In this document: piece by piece, positions 26,750-34,819 of the stretch
How the letters are laid out: every line of letters begins with the position of its first letter
Numbering within the stretch: position 1 is the first letter of the stretch
Assembly (NCBI RefSeq): GCF_900100355.1
Contig: NZ_FNFH01000003.1
Span: 62,001 to 126,000 of the forward strand
Reading direction: 5' to 3'
DNA: 64,000 bases
Source: Microbulbifer yueqingensis
GTDB lineage: Bacteria; Pseudomonadota; Gammaproteobacteria; Pseudomonadales; Cellvibrionaceae
Notes under the pieces: generated by a model
The model's input: only the letters and a program-made list of their open reading frames with translations
Database searches by the model: none
What the model was told of the DNA's origin: nothing
Position numbers and translations under genes: made by a program

Positions 26750-27055
26750 ATGGCCAAAGACAGGAATATATACGATGACATCGATAACAAGACGGACCTG
26801 CGCGATGTCGCATTGATGATTCGCAAGGACGTTGATGACGCCGATTCACGGGATGAATTGACGGAACTCTATCGACGCGCAGGCTATCTGGTGACACTTT
26901 CCCATGCACAGTCCTGGGAAAAGAAATTTGGCAATGATATCGGTGAAATCCGTGAAGTGGCCCAGGAGGAGTTTGCCAAGACCGCCCGCAAGGTTAACCG
27001 CCGTGCCGAGGATATTGGCACCGAGGCCGATTACGATGAAAGCTGGGGAGACTGA
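26750..27055 (+). CDS. Acidic small protein of unknown function (gene 1 of a pair)
   Basis: I do not recognise a family. The 101-residue product is charged throughout and predicted to be helical ([46 protein letters not shown]), followed by a second charged helix ([26 protein letters not shown]). It has no signal or membrane segment and no cysteine. GGGAG stands nine bases before the ATG, so translation is likely. The next gene starts five bases after the stop, indicating an operon. The pair is divergent from the ABC export operon. Confidence 0.75.
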   Translation: MAKDRNIYDDIDNKTDLRDVALMIRKDVDDADSRDELTELYRRAGYLVTLSHAQSWEKKFGNDIGEIREVAQEEFAKTARKVNRRAEDIGTEADYDESWGD

Positions 27056-27059
27056 GAAA

Positions 27060-27500
27060 ATGAGCACGGGGAAGAGCGGTCGCGAATACAAGTCAACCGA
27101 ATCCCAGTACAAGGGCAATGCAGCCGAAATGTACATAACTTACGACCTCGAGCAGGAGACCCGCGGCGATACCACCGCGATGTATCCCAAGGTCAAACGT
27201 GTCTATATCGCCGGGGAGGTGACCGACTGGAAAGTTGGCCGCTTCAAAAAGCAGTCTGGCAAGGAAGTATTCGGCGTAAAGATCGAGTATGAGCAGACCC
27301 GGGAGGGCTATGAGCGCTCGGGCTACACGGCCAGGCGCAGTGATACCGGCACCGAGTATGAGGTGGAGCCGACCAGGGTGCCCGCCAGCAAGTCGGAATT
27401 CACCAAGATCGTCGAGCTGCCCGAGGACGCCGAGAATATCGAATTTCGGGGCCAGGACCTGCCGAACAAGTATCGTGACGCGTTGCAGAATGTCCGCTAG
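27060..27500 (+). CDS. Unknown protein (gene 2 of the pair)
   Basis: The 146-residue product has no recognisable domain, signal or helix. It is polar, with beta-strand-like stretches (PKVKRVYIAGEVTDWKVGRF, EVFGVKIEYEQT) and a tail with a proline-rich turn, PTRVPASKSEFTKIVELPEDAENIEFR. It contains many Tyr and Glu. The ATG at 27060 is chosen because GGAG and GAG lie upstream in the end of the preceding gene; the frame is open further upstream but overlaps that gene. It ends 15 bases before the stop of the convergent MgtC/DUF4010 gene. No function is proposed. Confidence 0.75.
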   Translation: MSTGKSGREYKSTESQYKGNAAEMYITYDLEQETRGDTTAMYPKVKRVYIAGEVTDWKVGRFKKQSGKEVFGVKIEYEQTREGYERSGYTARRSDTGTEYEVEPTRVPASKSEFTKIVELPEDAENIEFRGQDLPNKYRDALQNVR

Positions 27501-27515
27501 CTGAATTGCCCGCGC

Positions 27516-28847
27516 CTAACCAGCGGGCCAGAAAGCAATCACCGCCAACCCGGCCACGAAAGGTGCAGCGAATAGCAGCAGCACCCGCCGGAACAGCTTC
27601 ATCCCGCCGAGGGCACCGGCGGCCCCGGCCTTGAAAACCAGGTTGGCGAGCGTCGCGATCAGCATGGAGCGCCAGGCGGTCGCGGCTTCCAGTGTGCCCT
27701 TGCCGGCGAGGTTCGCGGTGGACAGGGTAATTGCATCCACATCGGTAAACCCGGAAATCAGCGCCACTACATAGATCCCCTGGTTGCCAAAGTAATCCTT
27801 GGCGGCCGCGACGGCCAGGATCACGATAGCGTAGAGACCGCCGAATACCAGTGCCGGGGTGAGCTCCGCCGGGTTGGTCTGCTCGGGCATCTCATCTTCC
27901 TGGCGGCCCACCCGCAGGTAGCCCACGCCGCAGACTGCGGCACTCACCAGCAGCATCGCCGCCAGGGGTGGAAACAGCTGCAGCACCATACGCGGAGCCA
28001 CCACCGCAATCTCCACGAACATGCGCACGAACATGCTGGTGGAGGCGATCAGTATCACCAGCGCAGCCAGGTTGACCAGCGCGGCCTGGTTGCGGGCCCG
28101 GCGCGCATAGCTGACCGTTGTCGCGGTGGAGGAAATCAGCCCGCCGATCACGCCGCTTAGCAGGGTCCCTGTGCGAGCCCCCACGATCTTGTAGGCGCCA
28201 TAGCCACCCAGCCCGATCCCGACGATCAGCACGACCAATAGCCAGATCTTGAATGGATTGAGCACATCGTAGGGCCCGAAGGTGCGGTTGGGCAGAATGG
28301 GCAGGATGATCAGCGAGATCAGCGCAAACTGCATGATTGCGCGCAAATCTTTCTCCTGCAGGTGCCGGGCGAAAGCGTGCATGGTGGGCTTCAGGTGCAG
28401 GAGGATGGCGACAGTACCGCCAACCGCCACCGCGATCGATTGTTCGCCCAGCATCACATAGGCCCCCACAAGGTACATCATCAGGGCGGTAATCTCGGTG
28501 GTGATACCGCTGCTCTCTCCCTCGCCCCGCAGCCTGCCAAGGTTGCCAAGGATCAGCACGATGGTGATACACAGCAGGCCCGCGGGTACCATCCATTGCG
28601 CCTGGTGCACGTCACCAATACGCGCGGCCAGGGCACCGAACAGGGCGATCAGGGGAAATGTACGGATACCGCCAATGCGATCGGTGGTGCGCTCCCGCTG
28701 CAGCCCCACCAGCAACCCCAGGCTGAGCGCGATACCCAGCGCTATGGCGCTGTCGACGTCGACATAGGGCGCGGCGAGCTGGCCGTCACTCGCGGCACTG
28801 GCAGCAGCATCAACTTGTTGGTCGGGAGAGCCGGTGGTTCCTTGCAA
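27516..28847 (-). CDS. MgtC/SapB and DUF4010 membrane protein
   Basis: The 443-residue product is a polytopic membrane protein of about twelve helices. The N-terminal part has the MgtC/SapB pattern (ALGIALSLGLLVGLQRERTTDRIGGIRTFPLIALFGAL). The C-terminal part is a DUF4010-type domain (VIGGLISSTATTVSYARRARNQ and ALISGFTDVDAITLSTANLAGKG). Proteins of this design are widespread but uncharacterised; a metal or ion function is sometimes guessed. No ATG is available near the N-terminus: the first in-frame start is TTG at 28847 with a poor ribosome binding site, so the true start could be elsewhere. It converges on the two-gene module with 15 bases between them. Confidence 0.82.
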   Translation of the reverse strand: MQGTTGSPDQQVDAAASAASDGQLAAPYVDVDSAIALGIALSLGLLVGLQRERTTDRIGGIRTFPLIALFGALAARIGDVHQAQWMVPAGLLCITIVLILGNLGRLRGEGESSGITTEITALMMYLVGAYVMLGEQSIAVAVGGTVAILLHLKPTMHAFARHLQEKDLRAIMQFALISLIILPILPNRTFGPYDVLNPFKIWLLVVLIVGIGLGGYGAYKIVGARTGTLLSGVIGGLISSTATTVSYARRARNQAALVNLAALVILIASTSMFVRMFVEIAVVAPRMVLQLFPPLAAMLLVSAAVCGVGYLRVGRQEDEMPEQTNPAELTPALVFGGLYAIVILAVAAAKDYFGNQGIYVVALISGFTDVDAITLSTANLAGKGTLEAATAWRSMLIATLANLVFKAGAAGALGGMKLFRRVLLLFAAPFVAGLAVIAFWPAG

Positions 28848-29054
28848 GGCAGAGTCCGTTTATTTGGATTATTACGCCCGCCGGGCGGGCGTACCCCGGC
28901 GCCGCTCGCCAGCGGCTCGGGCTTCAGTCACCTTCCAATATAGTCGCTGTGGCGCCAGTGCCGAACTGCGCCGGCGATGGACTGCCGGCCGCCGACAGGG
29001 CGGGGCGGACCGGGATGAGACTGGGCGATACATAAGGCAGGAGACGGGATCAGG

Positions 29055-29921
29055 TCAGAACCAGAAGCGGAAGCCTGCCAGTGCAAAAGTAAACTCGGTT
29101 TCCCCGCCATCGGCCTCGATCAGGTCCGCGGTTTCGCCAATTTTGCGCTCCCAGGATACGCCGATATAAGGCGCGAATTTTGGTGTGATCATATAGCGCA
29201 GGCGCAGCCCCAGCTCCACGCCGGTGAAGCCAGTACCGATGTTGTAGGCGGGGACATCCGAAAACGAGAAATCTGTCTCGAAGCGGGGCTCCAGTTCCAG
29301 GCGCTGGGTGAAATAGAAGCCGCGTTCCATCTCCAGCCGCCATGATACATCGCCATCCTCGCTGACATAGGCAGTCAGGTCGGTTTCAAATCCGTAAGGG
29401 GTCATGCCCTGCAGGCCCCCCGCAAGGAAGGAGCGGCTTTCGTTGGGGTTGAAGTCGTGGCGCATCCCGAGTTGCAGGTCCCAGAAGGGGCGGATGGCGT
29501 GGTTCCAGAACACCTCCAGCCGCGCCGATTCCGTTTTGCCCCCGGCTTCGCGCTCGCCTTCAGACTCCAGGTACAGCTTGTTGTGATCCCCGCCATACCA
29601 GGCGTCGATTTCCCACAGCTGTTTTTCCAGGTCGCCATCGCGGCGGTACTCCAGTCGTTTGCCCAGCACCTGGAAGAATTTCTGGTTGTCGTGGATGGGG
29701 ACCACGCCGAAATTTTCCTGTGGCTTGCCCGGCGTATCCTCGGCATACTTCCTTATCTCATTGCCTGGCGGTGGCGGCAGGGGAGGGCTGCGGTAATCTT
29801 CCGGTTTCGGCTCGGTGCCGTCGTCTGAGGCCTGGATCGGCACGTCCTTCGGCGGCTGCTCCTGTGCCAGCAGGGACGGCGAGAGAAGCAGCATGACCAG
29901 GTAGGGAACAAAATATTTCAT
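29055..29921 (-). CDS. copB: Copper resistance protein CopB, outer membrane
   Basis: CopB is an outer-membrane protein of plasmid and chromosomal copper resistance systems, thought to bind or pass copper at the outer membrane. The mature part here ends in a beta-barrel of alternating strands (FEVFWNHAIRPFWDLQLGMRHDFN, ELGLRLRYMITPKFAPYIGVSWERKIG, FTFALAGFRFWF) typical of PF05275-type CopB. The signal peptide is MKYFVPYLVMLLLSPSLLAQ. Length (about 288) is family-like once the His/Met-rich N-terminal region common in plasmid CopB is absent. A GTG at 29933 overlaps the CopA stop by four bases and is an alternative start; ATG 29921 gives a cleaner signal. CopA is directly upstream. Confidence 0.85.
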   Translation of the reverse strand: MKYFVPYLVMLLLSPSLLAQEQPPKDVPIQASDDGTEPKPEDYRSPPLPPPPGNEIRKYAEDTPGKPQENFGVVPIHDNQKFFQVLGKRLEYRRDGDLEKQLWEIDAWYGGDHNKLYLESEGEREAGGKTESARLEVFWNHAIRPFWDLQLGMRHDFNPNESRSFLAGGLQGMTPYGFETDLTAYVSEDGDVSWRLEMERGFYFTQRLELEPRFETDFSFSDVPAYNIGTGFTGVELGLRLRYMITPKFAPYIGVSWERKIGETADLIEADGGETEFTFALAGFRFWF

Positions 29922-29929
29922 AGCTGGAC

Positions 29930-31726
29930 TCACGCGACGCGGATAACCTGGAACATACCGGCTTCCATGTGATAGAGCAGGTGGCAGTGGAAGGCCCAGT
30001 CTCCTTTTTCGATGGGCGTTATCAGTACCGACAGCGCCTCACCGGGCTTGATCAGGATGGTGTGCTTGAAGGGTATCTGCTCGTTATCCCCCCCATTTTC
30101 CAGTTGCATCCACATGCCGTGCAGGTGCATCGGGTGCTCCATCATGGTGTGGTTGACCAGGAAGAGCCGCAGCCGCTCGTTGTGCCTGAACAGGTACGGC
30201 GCCGGCTGTTCGGTGAACTTCTTGCCATCCAGGCCGAAGATGAAACGCTCCATGTTCGCGGTCACGTTGATGACCATCTCGCGGTCGACGGTAGCCTTGT
30301 AGGGCTGGGGCTCGGCCGACACCAGGTCCTTGTAGGTGAGTACCTTCCAGCCGTCCTTGCCCAGGCCTACACCCGGTTCCGCGAGCCGGTCCTGCGGGTT
30401 CATTACCACCATGGCCACGTTCGGGTTGTCTTTGTCCGGCAGGAAGGGCATGGGGCCGTTCGGGCCGGGGATGCCGGGGTCCTGCATCTGCATGCGCTTG
30501 CGCCACAGCTTCTCCTTCATGGCATCGCTCATGCCGCCGAAGTACTTGCCCTTCATCATGCCCATGCCGATGTCTTCCAGTTTGCGATCGGGCGCGGGGC
30601 GCAGGGGGGGGACCGGCGCCTGCATGCCCGGCTCCGGGGCCAGGGTACCGCGGGCATAGCCGCTGCGGTCGAGGGACTCTGCGAACAGCGTATGGGCGCG
30701 CGCCTCGCGGGGCCTGATCAACACGTCGTAGGTTTCCGCCACGCCGATGCGGAATTCGTGGCACCTGACCGGTTGCACGGCCTTGCCGTCCGCCATCACC
30801 ACTTCCATGTCGAGCCCGGGAATACGAACGTCGAAGTTGCTCATCGACGAGGCGTTGATAACCCGCAGGCGGACCGTCTCGCCGGGGAGGAACCTGCCGT
30901 TCCAGTTCATATCCGGGGAGTGGCCGTTCATCAGGTAGGTGTAGATATAGCCGGTGACGTTGGAGAGATCCCGCGGGCTCATGTTCATCTTGCGGAAGGG
31001 CAGCAGCTCCGCGTTGGCGTCGGCGAAGCCCATCCTGCGGATGTCGTGCAGGTAATCGAACACAGTGCGCTTGTAATAGATGTAGTAGTGGGGGTCGAGG
31101 TTGATATTGCGGAACAGCGTCTCCGGGTCTGTGAAGGCCCAGTCCGACAGCACGATCACGTGATCCCGGTCGTAGTGGAAGGGCTCGCCGTCCTTCGGGT
31201 CGATTACCAGCGGGCCGTAGGAGCCGGTCTGCTCCTGGAAGCGGGAGTGGCTGTGGTACCAGTAGGTGCCGGCCTGCACCACCTTGAACTGATAGCGGTA
31301 GGTCTCGCCGGGCTGGATGCCGTTGAAGTTCACCCCGGGTACGCCGTCCATGCGGAAAGGGACGAGAATACCGTGCCAGTGGATCGAGGCATGCTTGGTG
31401 TCGGGCAGGTAATTGGAGACATCCATGGTCACCGTGTCGCCCTCCCGCCAGCGGATCAGCGGCCCCGGAACAGTGCCGTTGATGGCGGTGGATGTGCCGG
31501 TCCTGCCGTTGATCGCGAGCGGGGTATAGCGGAACGCCAGGTCGAAATAATTCTGGGGCCGGTAGTCCCCGATCCCATCGTGGATGTGTTTCGGGGACGT
31601 GAGCGCCCAGGAAGCCAGCGGAAAAACTGCGTTGACGCCGGTGGTGAAAATGCCGGCGCCCAGCGTCTGGAGGAACCGGCGCCGGCTGCCGATGGTGGGC
31701 GCGCCCGGCTGCTGCTGATCGGCCAT
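29930..31726 (-). CDS. copA: Copper resistance multicopper oxidase CopA
   Basis: Periplasmic multicopper oxidase that oxidises Cu(I) and binds copper. The 598-residue product has a Tat signal (SRRRFLQTLGAG, residues 14-25) so it is exported folded with copper. The copper ligand motifs are visible: HWHGI, HSHSRF, HPMHLHG near the end and HCHLLYHMEAGMF. A methionine-rich region (MGMMKGKYFGGMSDAMKEK) in the middle is characteristic of CopA and binds extra copper. The ATG at 31726 is chosen for the Tat signal. It is translationally coupled to CopB; no CopC, CopD or CopRS gene is adjacent, so this is a minimal CopAB unit. Confidence 0.93.
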   Translation of the reverse strand: MADQQQPGAPTIGSRRRFLQTLGAGIFTTGVNAVFPLASWALTSPKHIHDGIGDYRPQNYFDLAFRYTPLAINGRTGTSTAINGTVPGPLIRWREGDTVTMDVSNYLPDTKHASIHWHGILVPFRMDGVPGVNFNGIQPGETYRYQFKVVQAGTYWYHSHSRFQEQTGSYGPLVIDPKDGEPFHYDRDHVIVLSDWAFTDPETLFRNINLDPHYYIYYKRTVFDYLHDIRRMGFADANAELLPFRKMNMSPRDLSNVTGYIYTYLMNGHSPDMNWNGRFLPGETVRLRVINASSMSNFDVRIPGLDMEVVMADGKAVQPVRCHEFRIGVAETYDVLIRPREARAHTLFAESLDRSGYARGTLAPEPGMQAPVPPLRPAPDRKLEDIGMGMMKGKYFGGMSDAMKEKLWRKRMQMQDPGIPGPNGPMPFLPDKDNPNVAMVVMNPQDRLAEPGVGLGKDGWKVLTYKDLVSAEPQPYKATVDREMVINVTANMERFIFGLDGKKFTEQPAPYLFRHNERLRLFLVNHTMMEHPMHLHGMWMQLENGGDNEQIPFKHTILIKPGEALSVLITPIEKGDWAFHCHLLYHMEAGMFQVIRVA

Positions 31727-31855
31727 CGCTGTAGGATCCCGGTACTTGAGATCCTGCAACTGTAGCCGACGGAGCAGGCGAACCGGCACGGGGTCGCTAG
31801 TTTGGCGCCGGGCTTCGCTGGTATGGCAGGGGACCAGGGCCTGGCCGCCCTGTAT

Positions 31856-33142
31856 TTACCCGCTTACGCCGCAGGAGCCGAGGCGCTGTTTCCACAGCTG
31901 CTCGTTGGCGAGAAAGTCGGCGTACTCCGCGCGGAAGCTCTCGCAGGCCGCAGTCCCGTCTTCTGACGACGCGCAGCAGGTCAGGGCCTGCCTGAGTTCG
32001 CGCTCGGAGACGCTGTCGAAGGCGGTGGAATCGTCCGGGCCATACATGATGCTGTCCTCCCACGACTTCACGGGTCGCCAGGAGTTGTTGCCGTAGGCGC
32101 CGCCGTAAAAGCAGCCCGCACCCGCCTCGCAATCCAGGCCGATGTCCTCGGTACCCCAGACCGGGGTGCAGTTGGAATCGAAATAGTCGTCTTTGGTCTC
32201 CGACCAGCCGCAGCACTGGTAGACCCCGTTTTCATCCTTGGTGCAGTCGCCGTCTTCCAGGCGGTTGTGGCTGACGCACTGGTCGCGGGTGGTGAAGGTG
32301 GGGCAGACCGAGGTCTCCGACTGGGTGTACTCGGAGGCCGGCTTGTAAGAGTTACACCACTTGGAGCAACCCGGTCCGTCCAGGTTGCGCCACTCCCGCG
32401 AGCGTTCGCTGGGCCAGCCCTCAACCGCGTCGCCATTTTTGTTGATGCCACCGCCGTAGAAATCCGCCAGCCCGAAGTTGTGGCCCACCTCGTGGATCAC
32501 GGTATTGGTCTGCTTGTCCAGTACGGTTGCCAGGTCCTTGCCGGAGTCTGAGCCCACGTAGATCACTTCACCGGCCGAGCCGCCGTATGAGGAGTCGGCG
32601 AACACCACCTTGATCAGGCCGTGCACGTCACTGACATCACACTGGGCGGTGATAGCCTGGTGAATCTTGTCATCGTCGCACTGGAGCAGGTCGCCCCCGT
32701 TCAGTCCCTTGTTGAGTCCCTTACAACTGAAGTCCTCACCGTTGCCGATATCGAGGCGGTAGAAGGCCAGATGGCTGAAATACTCGCTGAAAGGCGGGAT
32801 GGCCTGGAACTGCTCGTAGACAGCATCGTTGACCAGCTCGTCGAAGTAGGGCGCGTCATTGAGGTTTAGGAAAAAAATCTTGAGTTCGGCGTTCTCGCTG
32901 CCCTCGAAGGGTACACAGTTGCCCACGGAGACATATTCTCCCGGAAGCAGGTCCGTGCCGCCACTGCTACTGGTTCCCGAACTGCCGGTGGAACCGGAAC
33001 TACCAGATGAGCCGGAGCTGCCGGAGGAGCTCGAGGCAGGCGGGGTGGGAGAGTCGTCTCCACCGCCGCCGCCCCCGCCACAGGCGGTGAGCAGGCAAAG
33101 GGAGAGCGTCAGCAACAGGTTGCGGCAAGAGAGTGAGGTCAT
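31856..33142 (-). CDS. M64-like metzincin metallopeptidase, lipoprotein
   Basis: The 428-residue product is a lipoprotein (lipobox LLTAC, Cys21) followed by a Gly/Asp/Pro stretch and a Ser/Gly linker (residues 37-62). The catalytic domain carries the zinc site H217-E-x2-H221-x2-G-x2-D227 (HEVGHNFGLADFYGG) and the Met-turn SIMYG at 364-368, the metzincin hallmarks. The upstream part (AIPPFSEYF, LIKVVFADSSYGGSAG) resembles the M64 family, whose members include IgA peptidases. Between zinc site and Met-turn lies a cysteine-rich insert with about ten cysteines in CxxC and CC pairs (residues 259-344). The third ligand is Asp rather than His. A surface-attached peptidase is inferred; the substrate is unknown. 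Confidence 0.75.
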   Translation of the reverse strand: MTSLSCRNLLLTLSLCLLTACGGGGGGGDDSPTPPASSSSGSSGSSGSSGSTGSSGTSSSGGTDLLPGEYVSVGNCVPFEGSENAELKIFFLNLNDAPYFDELVNDAVYEQFQAIPPFSEYFSHLAFYRLDIGNGEDFSCKGLNKGLNGGDLLQCDDDKIHQAITAQCDVSDVHGLIKVVFADSSYGGSAGEVIYVGSDSGKDLATVLDKQTNTVIHEVGHNFGLADFYGGGINKNGDAVEGWPSERSREWRNLDGPGCSKWCNSYKPASEYTQSETSVCPTFTTRDQCVSHNRLEDGDCTKDENGVYQCCGWSETKDDYFDSNCTPVWGTEDIGLDCEAGAGCFYGGAYGNNSWRPVKSWEDSIMYGPDDSTAFDSVSERELRQALTCCASSEDGTAACESFRAEYADFLANEQLWKQRLGSCGVSG

Positions 33143-33605
33143 TGAAATCACATCTAACGGTTATTTTTTGTACATCACGCGGAAGCGCACTGTGCGTTGT
33201 CCGCCAAACACCTTCAGCCTTCAATGACCTCTAAGTCGCCTCACGGCGATTCCTGACTCCCTGTTGATCGGGTGGGCAAATTTTATACAGCGCTTTCGCT
33301 CGTCACCGCGCCCGGGGCGTGGGACCAAATTGACGCAAAATCATACAGAATCATTTTGCCAATTGCATGCTTTTTGTTTTCTTTGTGCAAAAATTGATCG
33401 ACCTGGTATCGGGCGAGATATGCAGTCAGTCTCGGGCGGCGGGGAGGTGGTGGGCGGGGAGGGGCCCTTACCGCCGCACACTTTTTCCCGTCGTCTAACC
33501 TGAATCCATTATTACCGCGTGGCCCGGGAGAGCATGCCGGGGCCCTGCGCGGGGAACTCCAGTTGTGCGACATGCATGTGTCTCGACGGCCACAAACAGT
33601 GGGTG
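33143..33605. other. Divergent intergenic region, 463 bases, partly AT-rich
   Basis: It lies between the metzincin gene and the VOC gene. AT-rich stretches occur at about 33275-33410 (TTTTATACAG, TTGACGCAAAATCATACAG, TTTTTGTTTTCTTTG). These suit promoters but no -10/-35 pair has a good spacing, so I claim none. No gene is seen. Confidence 0.45.
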
Positions 33606-34064
33606 ATGGAAATGAATAACGGTAATTCGAAAGCGATTGCGCTGGGCATCAACCATGTAGCGCTGGAGGTGCGCGATCTGGAAGAGGAACTGGATTTCCT
33701 GGGTCGCCTGTTTCGCTTCAGCCTGCGCGGGCGCGAGGAAAATATGGCATTCATTGAACTCGGCGATCAGTTTATCGCATTGCTGGAGTCGTCGAATACC
33801 GGGGAAGACAGCCATCGTCACTTCGGGTTGGTTGTGGATGACAGAGAGGCTGTGGAAGCGCGCCTGCGGGAAAACGGTATTCCAATTGTGGGTGACAGGT
33901 TCCTGGATTTCCGTGATCCCTCCGGCAACCGCTGGCAGGTAGTGGAGTACGGCGAGGTGCAGTTTATCAAGCACGAACAGGTACTGGCCCGGCTGGGGGC
34001 AGGCGGCCTGCGCAAGTCTGCTGCGAGCCTGGAGCAACTGCGAGAAAAAGGTATCGCACCCTGA
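33606..34064 (+). CDS. VOC (glyoxalase/bleomycin resistance) fold protein
   Basis: The 152-residue product has the VOC beta-alpha-beta layout. Candidate metal ligands are His in INHVAL, Glu in AFIELGD, His in SHRHFGLVV and Glu in WQVVEY, with FLDFRDPSGNRW as the typical last strand before the C-terminus. The family includes lyases, dioxygenases and resistance proteins, and this member cannot be narrowed further. The start is ATG 33606; ATG 33612 six bases later is equally possible and the ribosome binding site is weak for both. It converges on greB. The upstream part of the frame (cysteine-rich, 29 codons) is read as non-coding. Confidence 0.8.
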   Translation: MEMNNGNSKAIALGINHVALEVRDLEEELDFLGRLFRFSLRGREENMAFIELGDQFIALLESSNTGEDSHRHFGLVVDDREAVEARLRENGIPIVGDRFLDFRDPSGNRWQVVEYGEVQFIKHEQVLARLGAGGLRKSAASLEQLREKGIAP

Positions 34065-34292
34065 CTGCGCCGCCGGCGAAACAGGGGAAGAGAAGTTCAA
34101 TGGCTGGTAAGTTTGACGGAATACAGCAGGAGAAACCTGCCCGGCCCGAGTCGCGTCAATCGTGCCGGGAAAGTCAGGTCGAGCCGCTACGCATGTGACA
34201 GGGAAACGAGTCCCCGTAATTGAATGGGTACGGCTTGATCGGGATTCCGGGGGACATCTGTCAGGCACCGAGTGGGCCGGGGTACCTGAACA

Positions 34293-34802
34293 TCAGTCTG
34301 CGGAAGTCTCGTAACTTATCTCAAGCACGTAATAGGTAACCCAGCGTTCCTCGATGCGGATATCCACTTCGTCGTCGAGTCTCTTGCCAAGTAGTGCCCG
34401 CGCCACTGGGGAATCCATGGAGATAAGTCCTTCTTTTACGTTGAACTCGTCGGGCCCGACGATACGGTAAGTGCTCGTGTTGCCCTCATCATCCTCGATG
34501 GTGACCCAGGCCCCGAAGTACACCCGCTCCCGGTCCTCTGGGATGCGGTCGACCACGGTGACTTCCTCCAGCCGCTTGGTGAGGAAGCGCACCCGGCTGT
34601 CAATTTCCCGCAGGCGTTTCTTGCCGTAGATATAGTCGGCATTCTCCGAGCGGTCGCCCAGCTTGGCTGCCTCGCTGACGGCACTGGTGACCCGGGGCCG
34701 CTCTTCTTCCCACAGGTACTTGACCTCGGCCCGCATCCGACGGGCACCCTCCGGAGTGATATATCGCGAACCGCGCGGGCGCGGGGGTCTCCATCTTCCC
34801 AT
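34293..34802 (-). CDS. greB: Transcription elongation factor GreB
   Basis: GreB rescues backtracked RNA polymerase by stimulating transcript cleavage in the secondary channel. The 169-residue product has the N-terminal coiled coil with the acidic tip (EAAKLGDRSENADYIYGKKRLREIDSRVRFLTKRLEEV) and the C-terminal FKBP-like domain (VYFGAWVTIEDDEGNTSTYRIVGPDEFN, ISMDSPVARALLGKRLDDEV). Length and the longer N-terminus (RWRPPRPRGSRYITPEGARRM) separate it from GreA. AGGAG lies about a dozen bases before the ATG. It sits 17 bases after the stop-proximal start of the neighbouring S9 peptidase (same strand), so they may be co-transcribed. Confidence 0.93.
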   Translation of the reverse strand: MGRWRPPRPRGSRYITPEGARRMRAEVKYLWEEERPRVTSAVSEAAKLGDRSENADYIYGKKRLREIDSRVRFLTKRLEEVTVVDRIPEDRERVYFGAWVTIEDDEGNTSTYRIVGPDEFNVKEGLISMDSPVARALLGKRLDDEVDIRIEERWVTYYVLEISYETSAD

Positions 34803-34819
34803 TTATGTGCTTGCTCCTG

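Noticed and set aside
26497-26826. N-terminal extension of the ABC ATPase by 110 residues
   Set aside because: It would cover the whole divergent promoter region and overlap the start of the plus-strand gene; the ATPase domain begins normally at ATG 26496.
29969-31765. A 598-codon open frame on the plus strand opposite CopA
   Set aside because: It mirrors the codon pattern of CopA, has a Val/His-rich composition and no ribosome binding site; CopA is certain on the other strand.
32940-33040. Tandem repeat coding for Ser/Ser/Gly units
   Set aside because: It is a low-complexity linker inside the metzincin gene and not an independent repeat or CRISPR array.
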